DNA of 64,000 nucleotides from Anaerolineales bacterium HSG24. GTDB taxonomy: Bacteria; Chloroflexota; Anaerolineae; 4572-78; J111. Positions 52,191-63,392 of this stretch are shown here, in pieces. The stretch lies in assembly GCA_030377895.1 (NCBI GenBank), contig JAUCGB010000009.1, positions 1 to 64,000 of the forward strand. Reading direction: 5' to 3'. The notes below the pieces were generated by a model, which was not told the origin of the DNA, searched no databases, and saw only the letters and a program-made list of their open reading frames with translations. Position numbers and translations under genes: made by a program. Position 1 is the first letter of the stretch. Each line of letters opens with the position of its first letter.

Positions 52191-53525
52191 TTAGTTTTTC
52201 GTAAAACGAACCTCATAAGAATAATGGAACAGCGAGTTACCGACGGGGTTACCGCTTTCTTCGCATAACTGGTCTTCTGCAATATCAGGGGTTATTGGCC
52301 CGACAGTTTGACCGTTTCCGTCAAGAATTTCGACCCAATAACTTCCCTTGAACATGGGAAAATCGACTAAACCAAGATGTTCTCCTTTGAGGCCCGTGAC
52401 CACATCGACCCCATCATCGGGCCAAAAGACTCGGAGTTGTACATCAGGAATCCCATTACCCTGTTTATCCTCGACATAGATGAAGATATGGTGTTTGCCC
52501 TCATTCTCGCATGGGGTTAGTTGCCGCACGGAGGTAGTGTAATCGGCGTTGGGATTTGGGGTAACGGTTGCAGTCGGGGTGCTGTTGGAAATCGGCATCG
52601 GTGTCGCGGTCTGATTCGGTTCTGGGGTCGCATTGGGAACCTGGGTTCCCAAAAAGTTGCTAACCGTAACACGATCTAAGGTGATCTCAAACTGCTCATC
52701 AGAACAGTTGACGGCCTGAAAAATCAACTCGGCTGATTGTCCTTGCCATGCTGATAGGTCGATTACTCGTAGTTGCCACTCTCCATGTTGCCATAGTTCG
52801 CCCCATGGGATGAGATAGGCTGGTTGGTCGTCAATCAGGAGTACTACCTCAAACCATGCATAGTTAAACTGAGTCTGGCTGGTGTTGATCTGGTACATGA
52901 AGGATAAGCCCGGATTCTGTCCAGTGGGAATGGTGAGCGGTTGTTTGAGACTCCATAGTTGCCCTGACTGTTGATTTTGAGAGCAAGTTATCAACTCGGC
53001 TTCAGTATCGCCAAGTTTAGCTGCCGCGTTTCCATCAAACGATTCGGTGGTCAGTGACGCATTACCATTAAAGCGTTGCCAATTTTGCCAACGGTCATCG
53101 GTCTCAAAATCATGACTAGCAATAATGTTGGCTCTGGTGGCGACGGTCAATGTTATCTCGGTTTTTGATTCAACGGTTACTCGACGTGGTGACAACCAAA
53201 TGTCATGTTCAGGGTTGAGACTGATGGCGTACAAGCTGTATCCACCGACGGGTAGAGTATCAACCGACCACCGACCAGCATCGTTGCTGAGGACAGTATA
53301 TAAGGTTGCGTCTCCTCGAATAAAAACGGTACTGTTGGACACCGGACGACCGGCAACATCAAGCACCACGCCGGAGAGTTGAACCGAATCGGCGGGGCTG
53401 GCTCTAGCTCGATGTTGTACCAGCCCTAGACCTGTTATCAAAATGAGGGACAAACAGAATAAGATGAGTTGCCATATTGTCTTGTTAGGGTGCATACTAA
53501 AAGGCAAGCGTGATCCGTCGAGCAT
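52191..53525 (-). CDS. Secreted protein with carboxypeptidase-regulatory-like domain
   Basis: 444 residues. A signal or anchor segment (IWQLILFCLSLILITGLGL) precedes a carboxypeptidase regulatory-like beta domain (about 48-125, VQLSGVVLDVAGRPVSN). A jelly-roll-type domain follows (about 135-300, SHDFETDDRWQNWQRF, ELIFQAVNCSDEQFEI). After a Pro/Thr linker (ATPEPNQTATPMP) comes a C-terminal beta domain (about 340-444, HHIFIYVEDKQGNGIPDVQL). ATG at 53525 is used; ATG at 53495 is an alternative. It is probably exported and surface-attached. It follows the secreted dockerin protein on the same strand after an L element. Confidence 0.75.
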   Translation of the reverse strand: MLDGSRLPFSMHPNKTIWQLILFCLSLILITGLGLVQHRARASPADSVQLSGVVLDVAGRPVSNSTVFIRGDATLYTVLSNDAGRWSVDTLPVGGYSLYAISLNPEHDIWLSPRRVTVESKTEITLTVATRANIIASHDFETDDRWQNWQRFNGNASLTTESFDGNAAAKLGDTEAELITCSQNQQSGQLWSLKQPLTIPTGQNPGLSFMYQINTSQTQFNYAWFEVVLLIDDQPAYLIPWGELWQHGEWQLRVIDLSAWQGQSAELIFQAVNCSDEQFEITLDRVTVSNFLGTQVPNATPEPNQTATPMPISNSTPTATVTPNPNADYTTSVRQLTPCENEGKHHIFIYVEDKQGNGIPDVQLRVFWPDDGVDVVTGLKGEHLGLVDFPMFKGSYWVEILDGNGQTVGPITPDIAEDQLCEESGNPVGNSLFHYSYEVRFTKN

Positions 53526-53771
53526 GATTATTTGCTCTAATCATGGACAACCTATCACGAAAAAAGGATTGTGGTTTGATAGGTTGAGCTTATCATGACG
53601 GTGAGCTTTATTACAGGAGGTTAAGGCGGAACTTTACTCCGCAAAACCTTGCAGGTTAAGGTAGGTGTTAGACCCGATGGCGCGCTGTCATCGTTATCAG
53701 GGGGATGGTTTGACGATGATACTGATTTAGCATAGCATGAGAGGGATTAGAATTTTATCACAAGGAGATAA

Positions 53772-54017
53772 ACACTGCCCATTGACTGATGCGCTTCCCA
53801 TGCCATTCCGAGCGGAGCGGAATCGAGGAATCCTATACCCATATACAGCTCTTCGGAAAAAGATATTCTCGTGACGCTACAAGCGTCACCTACGATAATT
53901 GGAGGTCACGCTTGTAGCGTGACAATAACCTGAAAGACTGTAGACTCTTGGGGATTCTTCTCTCTACCGCGTTATGCTCAGAGTGACATGACCATCAGTC
54001 AACATGGCAGTACTACC
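53772..54017. mobile_element. L element copy 2, interrupted by H palindrome
   Basis: The left arm (CATTGACTGATGCGCTTCCCATG) and right arm (CAGAGTGACATGACCATCAGTCAAC... ending TACTACC) match L copy 1. Between them lies an H-type palindrome at 53871-53923 (GTGACGCTACAAGCGTCACC facing GGTCACGCTTGTAGCGTGAC), so one element inserted in another. Confidence 0.7.
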
Positions 54018-54026
54018 AAAAACAAG

Positions 54027-54680
54027 ATGTCATGTCGAGTTTTAATTGCGGATGATCAAGCATTATTCAGAGAAACGTATGTGCGGATTATTGAAGAGGA
54101 AGACGATCTTGAAGTTGTTGGAGCAGTAGAGAACGGGAAAAAAGCTGTCGAGATGGCTAAGAAGTTATTGCCTGATGTAGCTTTGTTAGATATCGACATG
54201 CCGAAGTTGAATGGCATTGAGGCCGCTAAACGTATCCGGGCCGAGAATCCCGACACGGCCATTGTTCTATTATCACACTACGCTGACAGACAATACGTGG
54301 AGGCGTTTTTGGGTAATCGAGATACGCGGGGTAAAGCCTATCTCTTAAAAACAACGCTCAATGATTCGTCGGAGTTAATCCGAGCCATTGAGGTTGTTGC
54401 TCGTGGTGGAGCTATGTTAGCACCTGAGATTCTGAGCGAGTTGACTCAGCTGATCTCAATCGACTCGCCGCTGAACGACTTGACCAAACGGGAGCGTCAA
54501 GTGTTGGAGTTGATGGCTCAAGGGTATACCAATACCATGATCGCCCGAAAACTAAGCATCACAGATCGGACGGTCGAGAGCCATACTAACAATATCTATA
54601 ACAAACTACTCCTGACCGAGGGGGAACAGCACAGTCCCCGCGTCATGGCGGTGTTGATTTATCTTGATGCGACGCAGTAA
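54027..54680 (+). CDS. NarL/LuxR-type response regulator
   Basis: About 217 residues. Receiver (1-125): acidic pair in LIADDQALFRETY, phospho-acceptor Asp in ALLDIDMPKLNG, Lys in YLLKTTLND. A C-terminal LuxR-type helix-turn-helix (about 150-215) has LTKRERQVLELMAQGYTNTMIARKLSI and TVESHTNNIYNKL. It binds DNA when phosphorylated. ATG at 54027 is chosen because the frame from 53988 begins inside an L element. No kinase is adjacent; the orphan GAF-PAS kinase at 48589 is a candidate partner. Confidence 0.92.
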   Translation: MSCRVLIADDQALFRETYVRIIEEEDDLEVVGAVENGKKAVEMAKKLLPDVALLDIDMPKLNGIEAAKRIRAENPDTAIVLLSHYADRQYVEAFLGNRDTRGKAYLLKTTLNDSSELIRAIEVVARGGAMLAPEILSELTQLISIDSPLNDLTKRERQVLELMAQGYTNTMIARKLSITDRTVESHTNNIYNKLLLTEGEQHSPRVMAVLIYLDATQ

Positions 54681-54687
54681 CGAGCAC

Positions 54688-54790
54688 GGCTACCAACTTA
54701 ACGTGCGACAGATAATATCGTAACACAGTCTTTAGACTGTGCGGCACAGGCTGAAGCATGTGCTACATGTCTCGGCTTACGTTGATAGCC
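54688..54790 (-). mobile_element. B element, inverted copy
   Basis: GGCTACCAACTTAACG to CTTACGTTGATAGCC, the reverse orientation of the copies at 47665 and 50203; 103 bp. Confidence 0.8.
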
Positions 54791-54850
54791 AACGAGCACA
54801 ATGGCTGACGGAGTGCAAAGCTTGTTTTTCGTTTTTCAACTGAACATGCC

Positions 54851-54892
54851 AACGCAAAAAGGTGGGAACCCAGGTTCCCACCTTTTTGCGTT
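54851..54892. terminator. Bidirectional terminator
   Basis: AACGCAAAAAGGTGGGAACC and GGTTCCCACCTTTTTGCGTT form a perfect palindrome with A/T tracts, between the converging response regulator and hydrolase genes. A smaller dyad (TTGGGAACCCGAGTTCCCAA) follows at 54909. Confidence 0.85.
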
Positions 54893-54933
54893 CATTTCGT
54901 TATCAGATTTGGGAACCCGAGTTCCCAACAACG

Positions 54934-56190
54934 TTACTCTATTTTGGTTGAGGTTTCGGTTCCCAACCTGACCTTATCAAAAAACTCGATGAGCCGTTTG
55001 GTGAACAGTTTATCACCCGCGCCTTCAAAAATATGGGGTTGACCTGGATAGGTAAAACAATCGGTCGGCTTTTCGATTCCTTTGAGTTGGTCACATAAGT
55101 CGATGCCCCATTTTATCGTTCCCCCATCAGCCTCGCCATTATGAATAGCAACCGGCCCAGTGATACGGTGCAGATGGAAGTTTGGTGAAACCTGCGCCAA
55201 AAAAGAGTCGGGCGTGACCAGCTCTCGATGACCGTATTTTCCGCCCGACCAACGCAGAATCTTCTCGTAGTTCCACCGCTCATTACCACTCATGGAGCTA
55301 TACAGTACCGTCGCAGAAATATCTTGATCAACCGTTGCCACTCGTAGGGCCACGCCGCCCCCCATGCTATGTCCCATCAAACCGATGAAGGATGGGTCAG
55401 CCTGTTCTAATGGGCCGGGCTGTCCGGTGGTGGCTTTGAGGATTCCAAGTAGATTCAGCACATCGGTCGCCACGCCAACCCGAAACCAGTCCATGCCATC
55501 ATCCGAAGGATAAAAACCGCGCATGTTTGGATGCAGGACAATGTAGCCCGACTCTGCTAAGGGGGCGGTATATCGACGAGTATAGGTTTGGGTATTGTAC
55601 AGATGTGGGGGCAGATGCCCATGCACTACCACCGCCACTGGATATGGATCCGTCGCATGTTTGGGGACATCCATGTAACCGTAAATCGTCAGACCATCAC
55701 TCGGATAGGTGTACAGATAGCGCGTGTATCCCTTCCGGTCTGCTAAAGTTTCGACAATCTCTAACTCGCCGCCACCATATTCCCGTTCTGATAAAGCTTG
55801 AATCGTTAAACTCGGATCGGTAATCGGAGCCGGTGAGGGGGTGATAGTTGGCGTTTCGGGCACAACCAAGGAGACAAACACTGGCGTTGAAGTACTTGTC
55901 GATGTCGGTGTCGATGTTGGTGGAATGATGGTCGGCGTATTGGTTGCTGTTACCGACGGCATTGGAGTCTGGGTTGCGGTTTGAGTATGCGTCGCGCTTG
56001 GTGAGGGTGTATAAGTCGCGGTGTGAGTCGAAGTTGCCGTTGCGGGTGGTGTATAGGTCGCGGTTGGCGTATCAATTGATGTCGGCAATGGCATGGCGAT
56101 TTCAAGTGGCTGTTGGGCGATAGCTTCGTTACAGCCGGTTAACAAAAAAAGTAGCAAGAAAACAAAGTAAATATGGTTTAAATTTTTCAT
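54934..56190 (-). CDS. Lipoprotein alpha/beta hydrolase
   Basis: About 418 residues. ATG at 56190 starts a lipoprotein signal (YFVFLLLFLLTGC). A Thr/Ser/Pro linker of about 95 residues follows, then an alpha/beta-hydrolase of the dienelactone hydrolase/prolyl oligopeptidase type (about 165-418). The nucleophile Ser is in GLMGHSMGGGVALRV, the oxyanion region in VAVVVHGHLPPH, and the catalytic His probably in YPGQPHIFEG. The enzyme is anchored outside the membrane and cleaves an ester or peptide; the substrate is unknown. A longer frame from 56244 lacks a signal-like start. Confidence 0.85.
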   Translation of the reverse strand: MKNLNHIYFVFLLLFLLTGCNEAIAQQPLEIAMPLPTSIDTPTATYTPPATATSTHTATYTPSPSATHTQTATQTPMPSVTATNTPTIIPPTSTPTSTSTSTPVFVSLVVPETPTITPSPAPITDPSLTIQALSEREYGGGELEIVETLADRKGYTRYLYTYPSDGLTIYGYMDVPKHATDPYPVAVVVHGHLPPHLYNTQTYTRRYTAPLAESGYIVLHPNMRGFYPSDDGMDWFRVGVATDVLNLLGILKATTGQPGPLEQADPSFIGLMGHSMGGGVALRVATVDQDISATVLYSSMSGNERWNYEKILRWSGGKYGHRELVTPDSFLAQVSPNFHLHRITGPVAIHNGEADGGTIKWGIDLCDQLKGIEKPTDCFTYPGQPHIFEGAGDKLFTKRLIEFFDKVRLGTETSTKIE

Positions 56191-57872
<1,682 letters not shown>

Positions 57873-57953
57873 TAAGAACAGCTGTACTAATGTCATTAGA
57901 GATAGATTCAATCTCGGCTAACTCAATGACATTGCCATACTAAATGGTTAAAA

Positions 57954-57997
57954 ACAAACAACACCGACAGATAATCGTCGGTGTTGTTTGTTTTTTT
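57954..57997 (+). terminator. Rho-independent terminator after eno
   Basis: ACAAACAACACCGAC and GTCGGTGTTGTTTGT form a 15-bp stem followed by seven T. An inner-upstream dyad GTCATT/AATGAC (57892-57930) precedes it. Confidence 0.85.
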
Positions 57998-58104
57998 GCC
58001 TCATGATTGATCTATAATTCAGCCCTGATTTCTCCCCTATCAACAAATTTGGTACAATTATAGGTATCTTAAATTCAATAATTTTGAGTTGATGAGTTAC
58101 AACA

Positions 58105-60540
58105 ATGCTGTGTAAATCGTCAATCCAAAAACCAAACCTAATGATGATTGGACCACGTTGGCGTAAACTATTTCGTGATTTATGGCTCAACCGAGCCAGA
58201 ACTATTTTGGTCGTATTGTCGATTGCGGTCGGTGTGTTTGCAGTGGGGGTAATTGCTAGTTCTCGCACGATATTATCAACCCAGCTAAATGAGGCCTATA
58301 CCTCTATCAACCCAGCGAGCGCATTTATTTTGACCTTTACCCCGTTTGACGAGGATGTGGTGGAGGCGGTGGAAAAGATGCGCGAAGTCTCTGCCGCTGA
58401 TGCTCGGCGCATGATTACGGTGCGGGTCAAAGTGGGTGAGGATGAATGGCAATCCTTGCAACTCAATGCCATCGACGATTACGATGATATTGAAGTCGAT
58501 AAGGTCGCGCCCGGTATAGGCAAATGGCCGCCCGATGAACAGGAGATGTTGATTGAACGCTCTGCTTTTCATTTGATTCAGGCTGAAATTGGCGATGTTC
58601 TGACCATCAAAGACCCCAACGGCAAAGAGCGACAGATAACGTTGGTCGGCACAGCGCACGATTTGTACGCTCAAATGTTCACCATGAGCGGCATGGCCTA
58701 CGGATATATCACCTTTGACACCTTAGAATGGTTTGGTGAACCGCGTGATTTTAACGACCTGCGTTTCACGGTGGCTAAAAATGGAGATGATCGAGAGCAT
58801 ATCAAACTGATCACCAATCTGGTACAGGACAAACTCGAAGCGAGTGGAGCGACAATCTGGTTCGCGGCAATCCCGATTCCGGGGCAACACCCCATGAACT
58901 TTATCATCCAGCCGATTTTGGCTCTACTTGGTGTCCTGAGTGTCTTAGCCTTGATACTCAGTCTTTTTCTAGTCATCAACATGATTTCAGCTTTGTTGAC
59001 CCAACAACAGAAACAAATCGGCATCATGAAAGCAGTCGGGGCGAGAACTCGTCAGATTATAATACTCTATTATACGGGAGTGTTGATATTTGGCGGATTA
59101 TCCCTGTTGATAGCTGTTCCACTGGGAGCGGTTGGTTCCTACTTGCTCTCGCAAGGATTAGCTAACTCCTTAAATTTCGACATCGACAGAATCTATCTCC
59201 CACAAGAAACGCTTCTGTTACAAATCGGCTTGGGACTAATAGTCCCCGTCCTCGCCGCCACCTACCCGATTGTTCGAGGCACACAGGTGACGGTTCAAGA
59301 GGCGATTAGCGGCTATGGCTTGGGTAAAGGTAAATTTGGCACAAACTTGATTGACCGCCTACTGGTCAATCTATATGCGGGCTTTTTAGCCCGCCCGACA
59401 ATTATTTCGTTACGAAATACTTTCCGACGGAAAGGTCGCTTAATGTTGACTCTGCTCACTTTAGTTATGGCGGGCGCGATTTTTATCTCCGTTTTTACGA
59501 TTCAAGCCTCATTACAAAACACACTTAACGCGCTACTCGAATATTTTCAATACGATGTGGCGATTCAGTTCACCCGCCCCTATCGGGTTGAGCAATTGAA
59601 ACGAGATATTCTGCCTGTCGAAGGGGTGGAGAATGTGGAAGGCTGGTGTTTTGGTAATGTGCGTCGAATACGCCCTGATGGCACAGAAAGTGATAACATC
59701 ATTACCTTATCTCCTCCAGCCGATACCAAACTGGTCAAACCAACCGTTATTGAGGGCCGTTGGCTCAGACCTGACGATACGAACGCGGTGGTCATCAACA
59801 CCCTGATGATCAACGATGAGCCGGATATCAAAGTGGGTAGTGAAATCATATTAAAAATACGCGATAAAGAGATGAAATGGCAAGTAGTAGGTATCGTTCT
59901 GGGCGGTGGGGTGATGGGAACTCTCTTCACCAACTATGACTACTTCTCTAAAGTATCGCGTAAGATTGGCAAATCAGAATGGGCCTTTATCCAAACCACG
60001 GATAAATCGCCCGAATTTCGTAAGAAGGTGCTAACCCACCTTGAACGGTACATGGCCGATGATGGCTATCGAATCGGCATGGGCATTACTGTCGATGAGG
60101 ATATTCAAAGCATGAAAACCATGTTTGCGGTTATCGTCGGTCTCATGTTATCTATGGCGGTACTGTTGGCCGTTGTCGGCGGTTTGGGGTTGATGGGTAC
60201 GATGAGCATCAATGTGTTAGAGCGGACTCGCGAAGTCGGTGTAATTCGAGCCATCGGCGCGTCTGACATCGCCGTGTTACAGATTGTGCTAATCGAAGGG
60301 GTACTGATTGGGATAATCAGTTGGGTGATTTCAATCTTGATTGCCCTACCTATCAGCAAAGTTATCAGCGACTTGATTGGTCGCCAGTTTTTAGGTGCAG
60401 AGTTAGCCTTCACTTTCTCAATCACTGGCGTACTTTTGTGGCTGGTGATGGTGATTGTCTTAGCCAGCATTGCCAGTTTTCTACCCGCTTGGAGTGCCTC
60501 TCGCCTGACAGTGCGTGAGGTGTTGGCCTATGAGGGATAG
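58105..60540 (+). CDS. FtsX/MacB-type ABC transporter permease
   Basis: 811 residues. The N-terminal membrane helix (ILVVLSIAVGVFAVGVIA, about 35-55) is followed by a large extracytoplasmic domain (MacB_PCD-like, to about 265), three helices of an FtsX domain (about 270-400) containing KQIGIMKAVGARTRQI, a second helix plus extracytoplasmic domain (about 440-670), and a final three-helix FtsX domain with REVGVIRAIGASD ending RLTVREVLAYEG. It is a duplicated-type lipoprotein-export or toxin-efflux permease. No ATP-binding subunit gene is adjacent. ATG at 58105; ATGs 12-13 codons later are possible. Confidence 0.9.
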   Translation: MLCKSSIQKPNLMMIGPRWRKLFRDLWLNRARTILVVLSIAVGVFAVGVIASSRTILSTQLNEAYTSINPASAFILTFTPFDEDVVEAVEKMREVSAADARRMITVRVKVGEDEWQSLQLNAIDDYDDIEVDKVAPGIGKWPPDEQEMLIERSAFHLIQAEIGDVLTIKDPNGKERQITLVGTAHDLYAQMFTMSGMAYGYITFDTLEWFGEPRDFNDLRFTVAKNGDDREHIKLITNLVQDKLEASGATIWFAAIPIPGQHPMNFIIQPILALLGVLSVLALILSLFLVINMISALLTQQQKQIGIMKAVGARTRQIIILYYTGVLIFGGLSLLIAVPLGAVGSYLLSQGLANSLNFDIDRIYLPQETLLLQIGLGLIVPVLAATYPIVRGTQVTVQEAISGYGLGKGKFGTNLIDRLLVNLYAGFLARPTIISLRNTFRRKGRLMLTLLTLVMAGAIFISVFTIQASLQNTLNALLEYFQYDVAIQFTRPYRVEQLKRDILPVEGVENVEGWCFGNVRRIRPDGTESDNIITLSPPADTKLVKPTVIEGRWLRPDDTNAVVINTLMINDEPDIKVGSEIILKIRDKEMKWQVVGIVLGGGVMGTLFTNYDYFSKVSRKIGKSEWAFIQTTDKSPEFRKKVLTHLERYMADDGYRIGMGITVDEDIQSMKTMFAVIVGLMLSMAVLLAVVGGLGLMGTMSINVLERTREVGVIRAIGASDIAVLQIVLIEGVLIGIISWVISILIALPISKVISDLIGRQFLGAELAFTFSITGVLLWLVMVIVLASIASFLPAWSASRLTVREVLAYEG

Positions 60541-60596
60541 TTTCGATTGCCGATTACGCAAAGATTCTCATCTCAAGGCAAAGGGAACTGTCAAAT

Positions 60597-63392
60597 ATGA
60601 GTAATCAGAACAAACACAACCGCAAAAAAGATGGCGAAAATCAATCGACTAACGCCGACCAAAATTTGTCATTCCATCAAGCTGACGACGAAGCGACCAA
60701 ACCCCTCTCCGATTTAGCTACCGACGCGCCATCAGACGAAACCATCATAATATCTGATTTGAGTGGAGGTGCAGATGACGACGACGGGCAGACCATCATA
60801 CTCTCCGATGCGGATTCCGACCATCATCGCACCACCGTCATTTCAGAATTACATCCCACAGATGATGACGACGACGGGCAGACGACCATGCTCTCCGATA
60901 CGGATTCCGATGATGGTCGTGCCACCGTCATTTCAGAATTACATCCCGCAGATGATGATGATGACGACGACGGGCAGACGATCATGCTCTCCGATACGGA
61001 TGATGATGACGACGGGCAGACAATCATGTTCCCCGATGCGGATTCCGCTGATGGTCGTACCACCGTCATTTCAGAATTACATCCCGCAGATGATGATGAC
61101 GACGACGGGCAGACAATCATGTTCCCCGATGCGGATTCCGCTGATGGTCGTACCACCGTCATTTCAGAGTTGCGTTCCGCAGATGATGATGAGAATGACG
61201 ATGGCAAAACTGTAGCCATTAGCGACACACTTGAAGAAGAATTTGGACATACCCTTGCCTTTGCTGAGACTGATCTGTCGGAGGATGCAGACGATGATGA
61301 ACTAACCGTCGATTTGTCCGACCTTGGTACACAGCCGGATATACGTTTCAAAAAGATCACCGCTTCGCTTGCCGACGAATTGAGGCAAACAAAGGTCGAG
61401 CGCGACACACAACCTACGCCTAAAATCATTCCCAAAAAATTGGCTATTAGTCGGGAAGGTACCATTCAAGAAGGAGAGGTGTTAGAGAATCGCTACAAGC
61501 TCAATAAAATTTTGGGTAAGGGTGGATTTGGCGCAGCTTATCTAGCGGAAGATATTCGACTGCATCGCGAATGTGTGGTCAAACAGATGCTGGTGCCACG
61601 CGGTCGCTCGGCCAAGCAGATCAAAATGTTGCAAGATAACTTTGAGCAAGAGGCCAACTTGCTGGCCCAGCTGAATCAACCCGGTCACCCCCACATTCCC
61701 GAAATTTATGATTACTTCTCCGATGAGACGGGCAGTTATCTGGTCATGAAATATATCGAAGGTAAAGATTTGCAGGATGTAATTAAAGAAAGTGATGGCC
61801 TCCTCCCGTGGCGTGAAACGGTGCGTTATATCATTGATGTCTGTGATGCTTTGAATTACATGCATACAAAAGGGGATACACCAGTGATGCACCGTGACAT
61901 TAAACCGGGTAACATCTTATTGGGGAACGATGGACGGCTGTGGCTGGTCGACTTTGGCTTGGCTAGTGCAGGAGGCGCGGAAAACGAAGCGAGCGGTAGT
62001 CCGGGCTATACCCCGCTCGAACAGTGGCTTGGCAATGCCGAACCGACCTCGGATGTGTATGCTACTGGCGCAACCCTACATTATATGTTATCTGGACTTA
62101 ACCCCCTAAAAGCGTTTGGTGGCAAAATCACTATTCCGAAAATTAAACAACTGCATAGTCAATTCACCCTCTTGGTTGACATGAGTGAACTTGAAGAAAA
62201 TCTACCGAAAGAACTTGATACGGTTATAAAAGGGGCCATTGCCGCCGAAACAACAGACCGACCGTCGGCTGACCAACTGAAACAGCAGTTAGAGTTATTC
62301 CTATCGGGCATGCAAAGTTCGGCCCTGTACACCTTTAATAACGGTGAATCGGCCCTGAGCATTAACCAACTGGTTGATTTATGTGATGCGTATCCCGAAG
62401 AAGCGCAAGACTATCTTTACAAGGGCGATTTTGAGCGATGGTTTGTGTTGATTGAGCGTCCTGATTTGGCCGAGTCGGCTCAAAAAGCAGTCGAGCAATA
62501 CCCCGAAAATCGGCCTAGTGGTCTACAACGATTTCTCAAAAATATAAAGCCGTATCTTCTGTTTTATCGCTTAAAAGTGGGGCGGAACATACGTCGCTGG
62601 GCCGCGGCGCTATTCTTAGTTGTTTTGCTTTTGCTTTGTCTAGCCTTTGGAGCGGCCTCGTATGGCAGTCGCTTTTTATTGCGATGGGGAATCGCTTCCT
62701 ACCCATGGAGTTTTTTGACCCTTAAAATGGACGAGCCGAACGAGTTTGACGAAGAATATCTGACCAAAAGTCTAAAGATTCTGGTCGAACCGAATATCGA
62801 AAATGCCAAAGTTGATGTGGTGCCACCCGACCAGATTAGTTTTGAAGGGAAAGTGACCAACTACGAATTCAGTTTCCCCATAATCATCAAATTAGAAGAG
62901 AAACAGCCTCGGTTGTATTTTGCCGAAACAAACTACTGGCTTCAATTTCTCTTGTTCGATAATCTCTCGACCGGAATTAATGAGGGAATTGATGATACCT
63001 TTAGCAATGCGCCAATTGATATTAAAGAGTTAATCGTGAATGATGAGGCCATTGTGTTTAATATTGAAGAGAGTAATCGCTCGCCATGGCTAACCGCCAC
63101 GCCGGGTCCAATCGCCACCTCAACCCCATTACCCACTCCGACCATGACCCCAACACCGGAAGGGCCAGCCTTAATCGTTGTTTACAACGACTTAAGTCAG
63201 AATATTATCCTTACTATTGAGGATGAAACTTGGAATATTGCGCCCAATGAAACAGAAGTGCTTGAGAAACTACCCGGAGTCTATGATTTTACTATCGTGT
63301 ATCAAGATAACGGACAATTAGCTGCTTCCGGGATCAAAACTTGGGAAGTTAAAGCCTATCGTTGGCACATTAATACTGATGAGTTGAATTAA
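60597..63392 (+). CDS. Membrane Ser/Thr protein kinase with acidic repeat N-terminus
   Basis: 931 residues. Residues 40-235 are imperfect Asp-rich repeats around GQTIMLSDTDSDDGR and TTVISELHPADDDD. The kinase domain (about 298-575) has glycine loop GKGGFGAAYLA (about 306), Lys in VVKQML, HRDIKPGNILL (about 430), VDFGLAS (about 450) and GSPGYTPLEQW. A transmembrane helix (ALFLVVLLLLCLAFGAA, about 670) leads to an outer beta domain, a Thr/Pro linker and a small C-terminal beta domain (about 855-931). There are no PASTA repeats. The Thr-rich acidic repeats are likely autophosphorylation or FHA-docking sites (inference). It starts 56 nt after the permease. Confidence 0.9.
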   Translation: MSNQNKHNRKKDGENQSTNADQNLSFHQADDEATKPLSDLATDAPSDETIIISDLSGGADDDDGQTIILSDADSDHHRTTVISELHPTDDDDDGQTTMLSDTDSDDGRATVISELHPADDDDDDDGQTIMLSDTDDDDDGQTIMFPDADSADGRTTVISELHPADDDDDDGQTIMFPDADSADGRTTVISELRSADDDENDDGKTVAISDTLEEEFGHTLAFAETDLSEDADDDELTVDLSDLGTQPDIRFKKITASLADELRQTKVERDTQPTPKIIPKKLAISREGTIQEGEVLENRYKLNKILGKGGFGAAYLAEDIRLHRECVVKQMLVPRGRSAKQIKMLQDNFEQEANLLAQLNQPGHPHIPEIYDYFSDETGSYLVMKYIEGKDLQDVIKESDGLLPWRETVRYIIDVCDALNYMHTKGDTPVMHRDIKPGNILLGNDGRLWLVDFGLASAGGAENEASGSPGYTPLEQWLGNAEPTSDVYATGATLHYMLSGLNPLKAFGGKITIPKIKQLHSQFTLLVDMSELEENLPKELDTVIKGAIAAETTDRPSADQLKQQLELFLSGMQSSALYTFNNGESALSINQLVDLCDAYPEEAQDYLYKGDFERWFVLIERPDLAESAQKAVEQYPENRPSGLQRFLKNIKPYLLFYRLKVGRNIRRWAAALFLVVLLLLCLAFGAASYGSRFLLRWGIASYPWSFLTLKMDEPNEFDEEYLTKSLKILVEPNIENAKVDVVPPDQISFEGKVTNYEFSFPIIIKLEEKQPRLYFAETNYWLQFLLFDNLSTGINEGIDDTFSNAPIDIKELIVNDEAIVFNIEESNRSPWLTATPGPIATSTPLPTPTMTPTPEGPALIVVYNDLSQNIILTIEDETWNIAPNETEVLEKLPGVYDFTIVYQDNGQLAASGIKTWEVKAYRWHINTDELN
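60775..61200. repeat. Imperfect coding repeat, acidic
   Basis: A unit of about 90-105 bp (GACGACGGGCAGAC, CTCCGATACGGATTCCG, GTCATTTCAGAATTACATCC) is repeated about four to five times, with GATGAT/GACGAC tracts of differing length between units. Confidence 0.75.
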
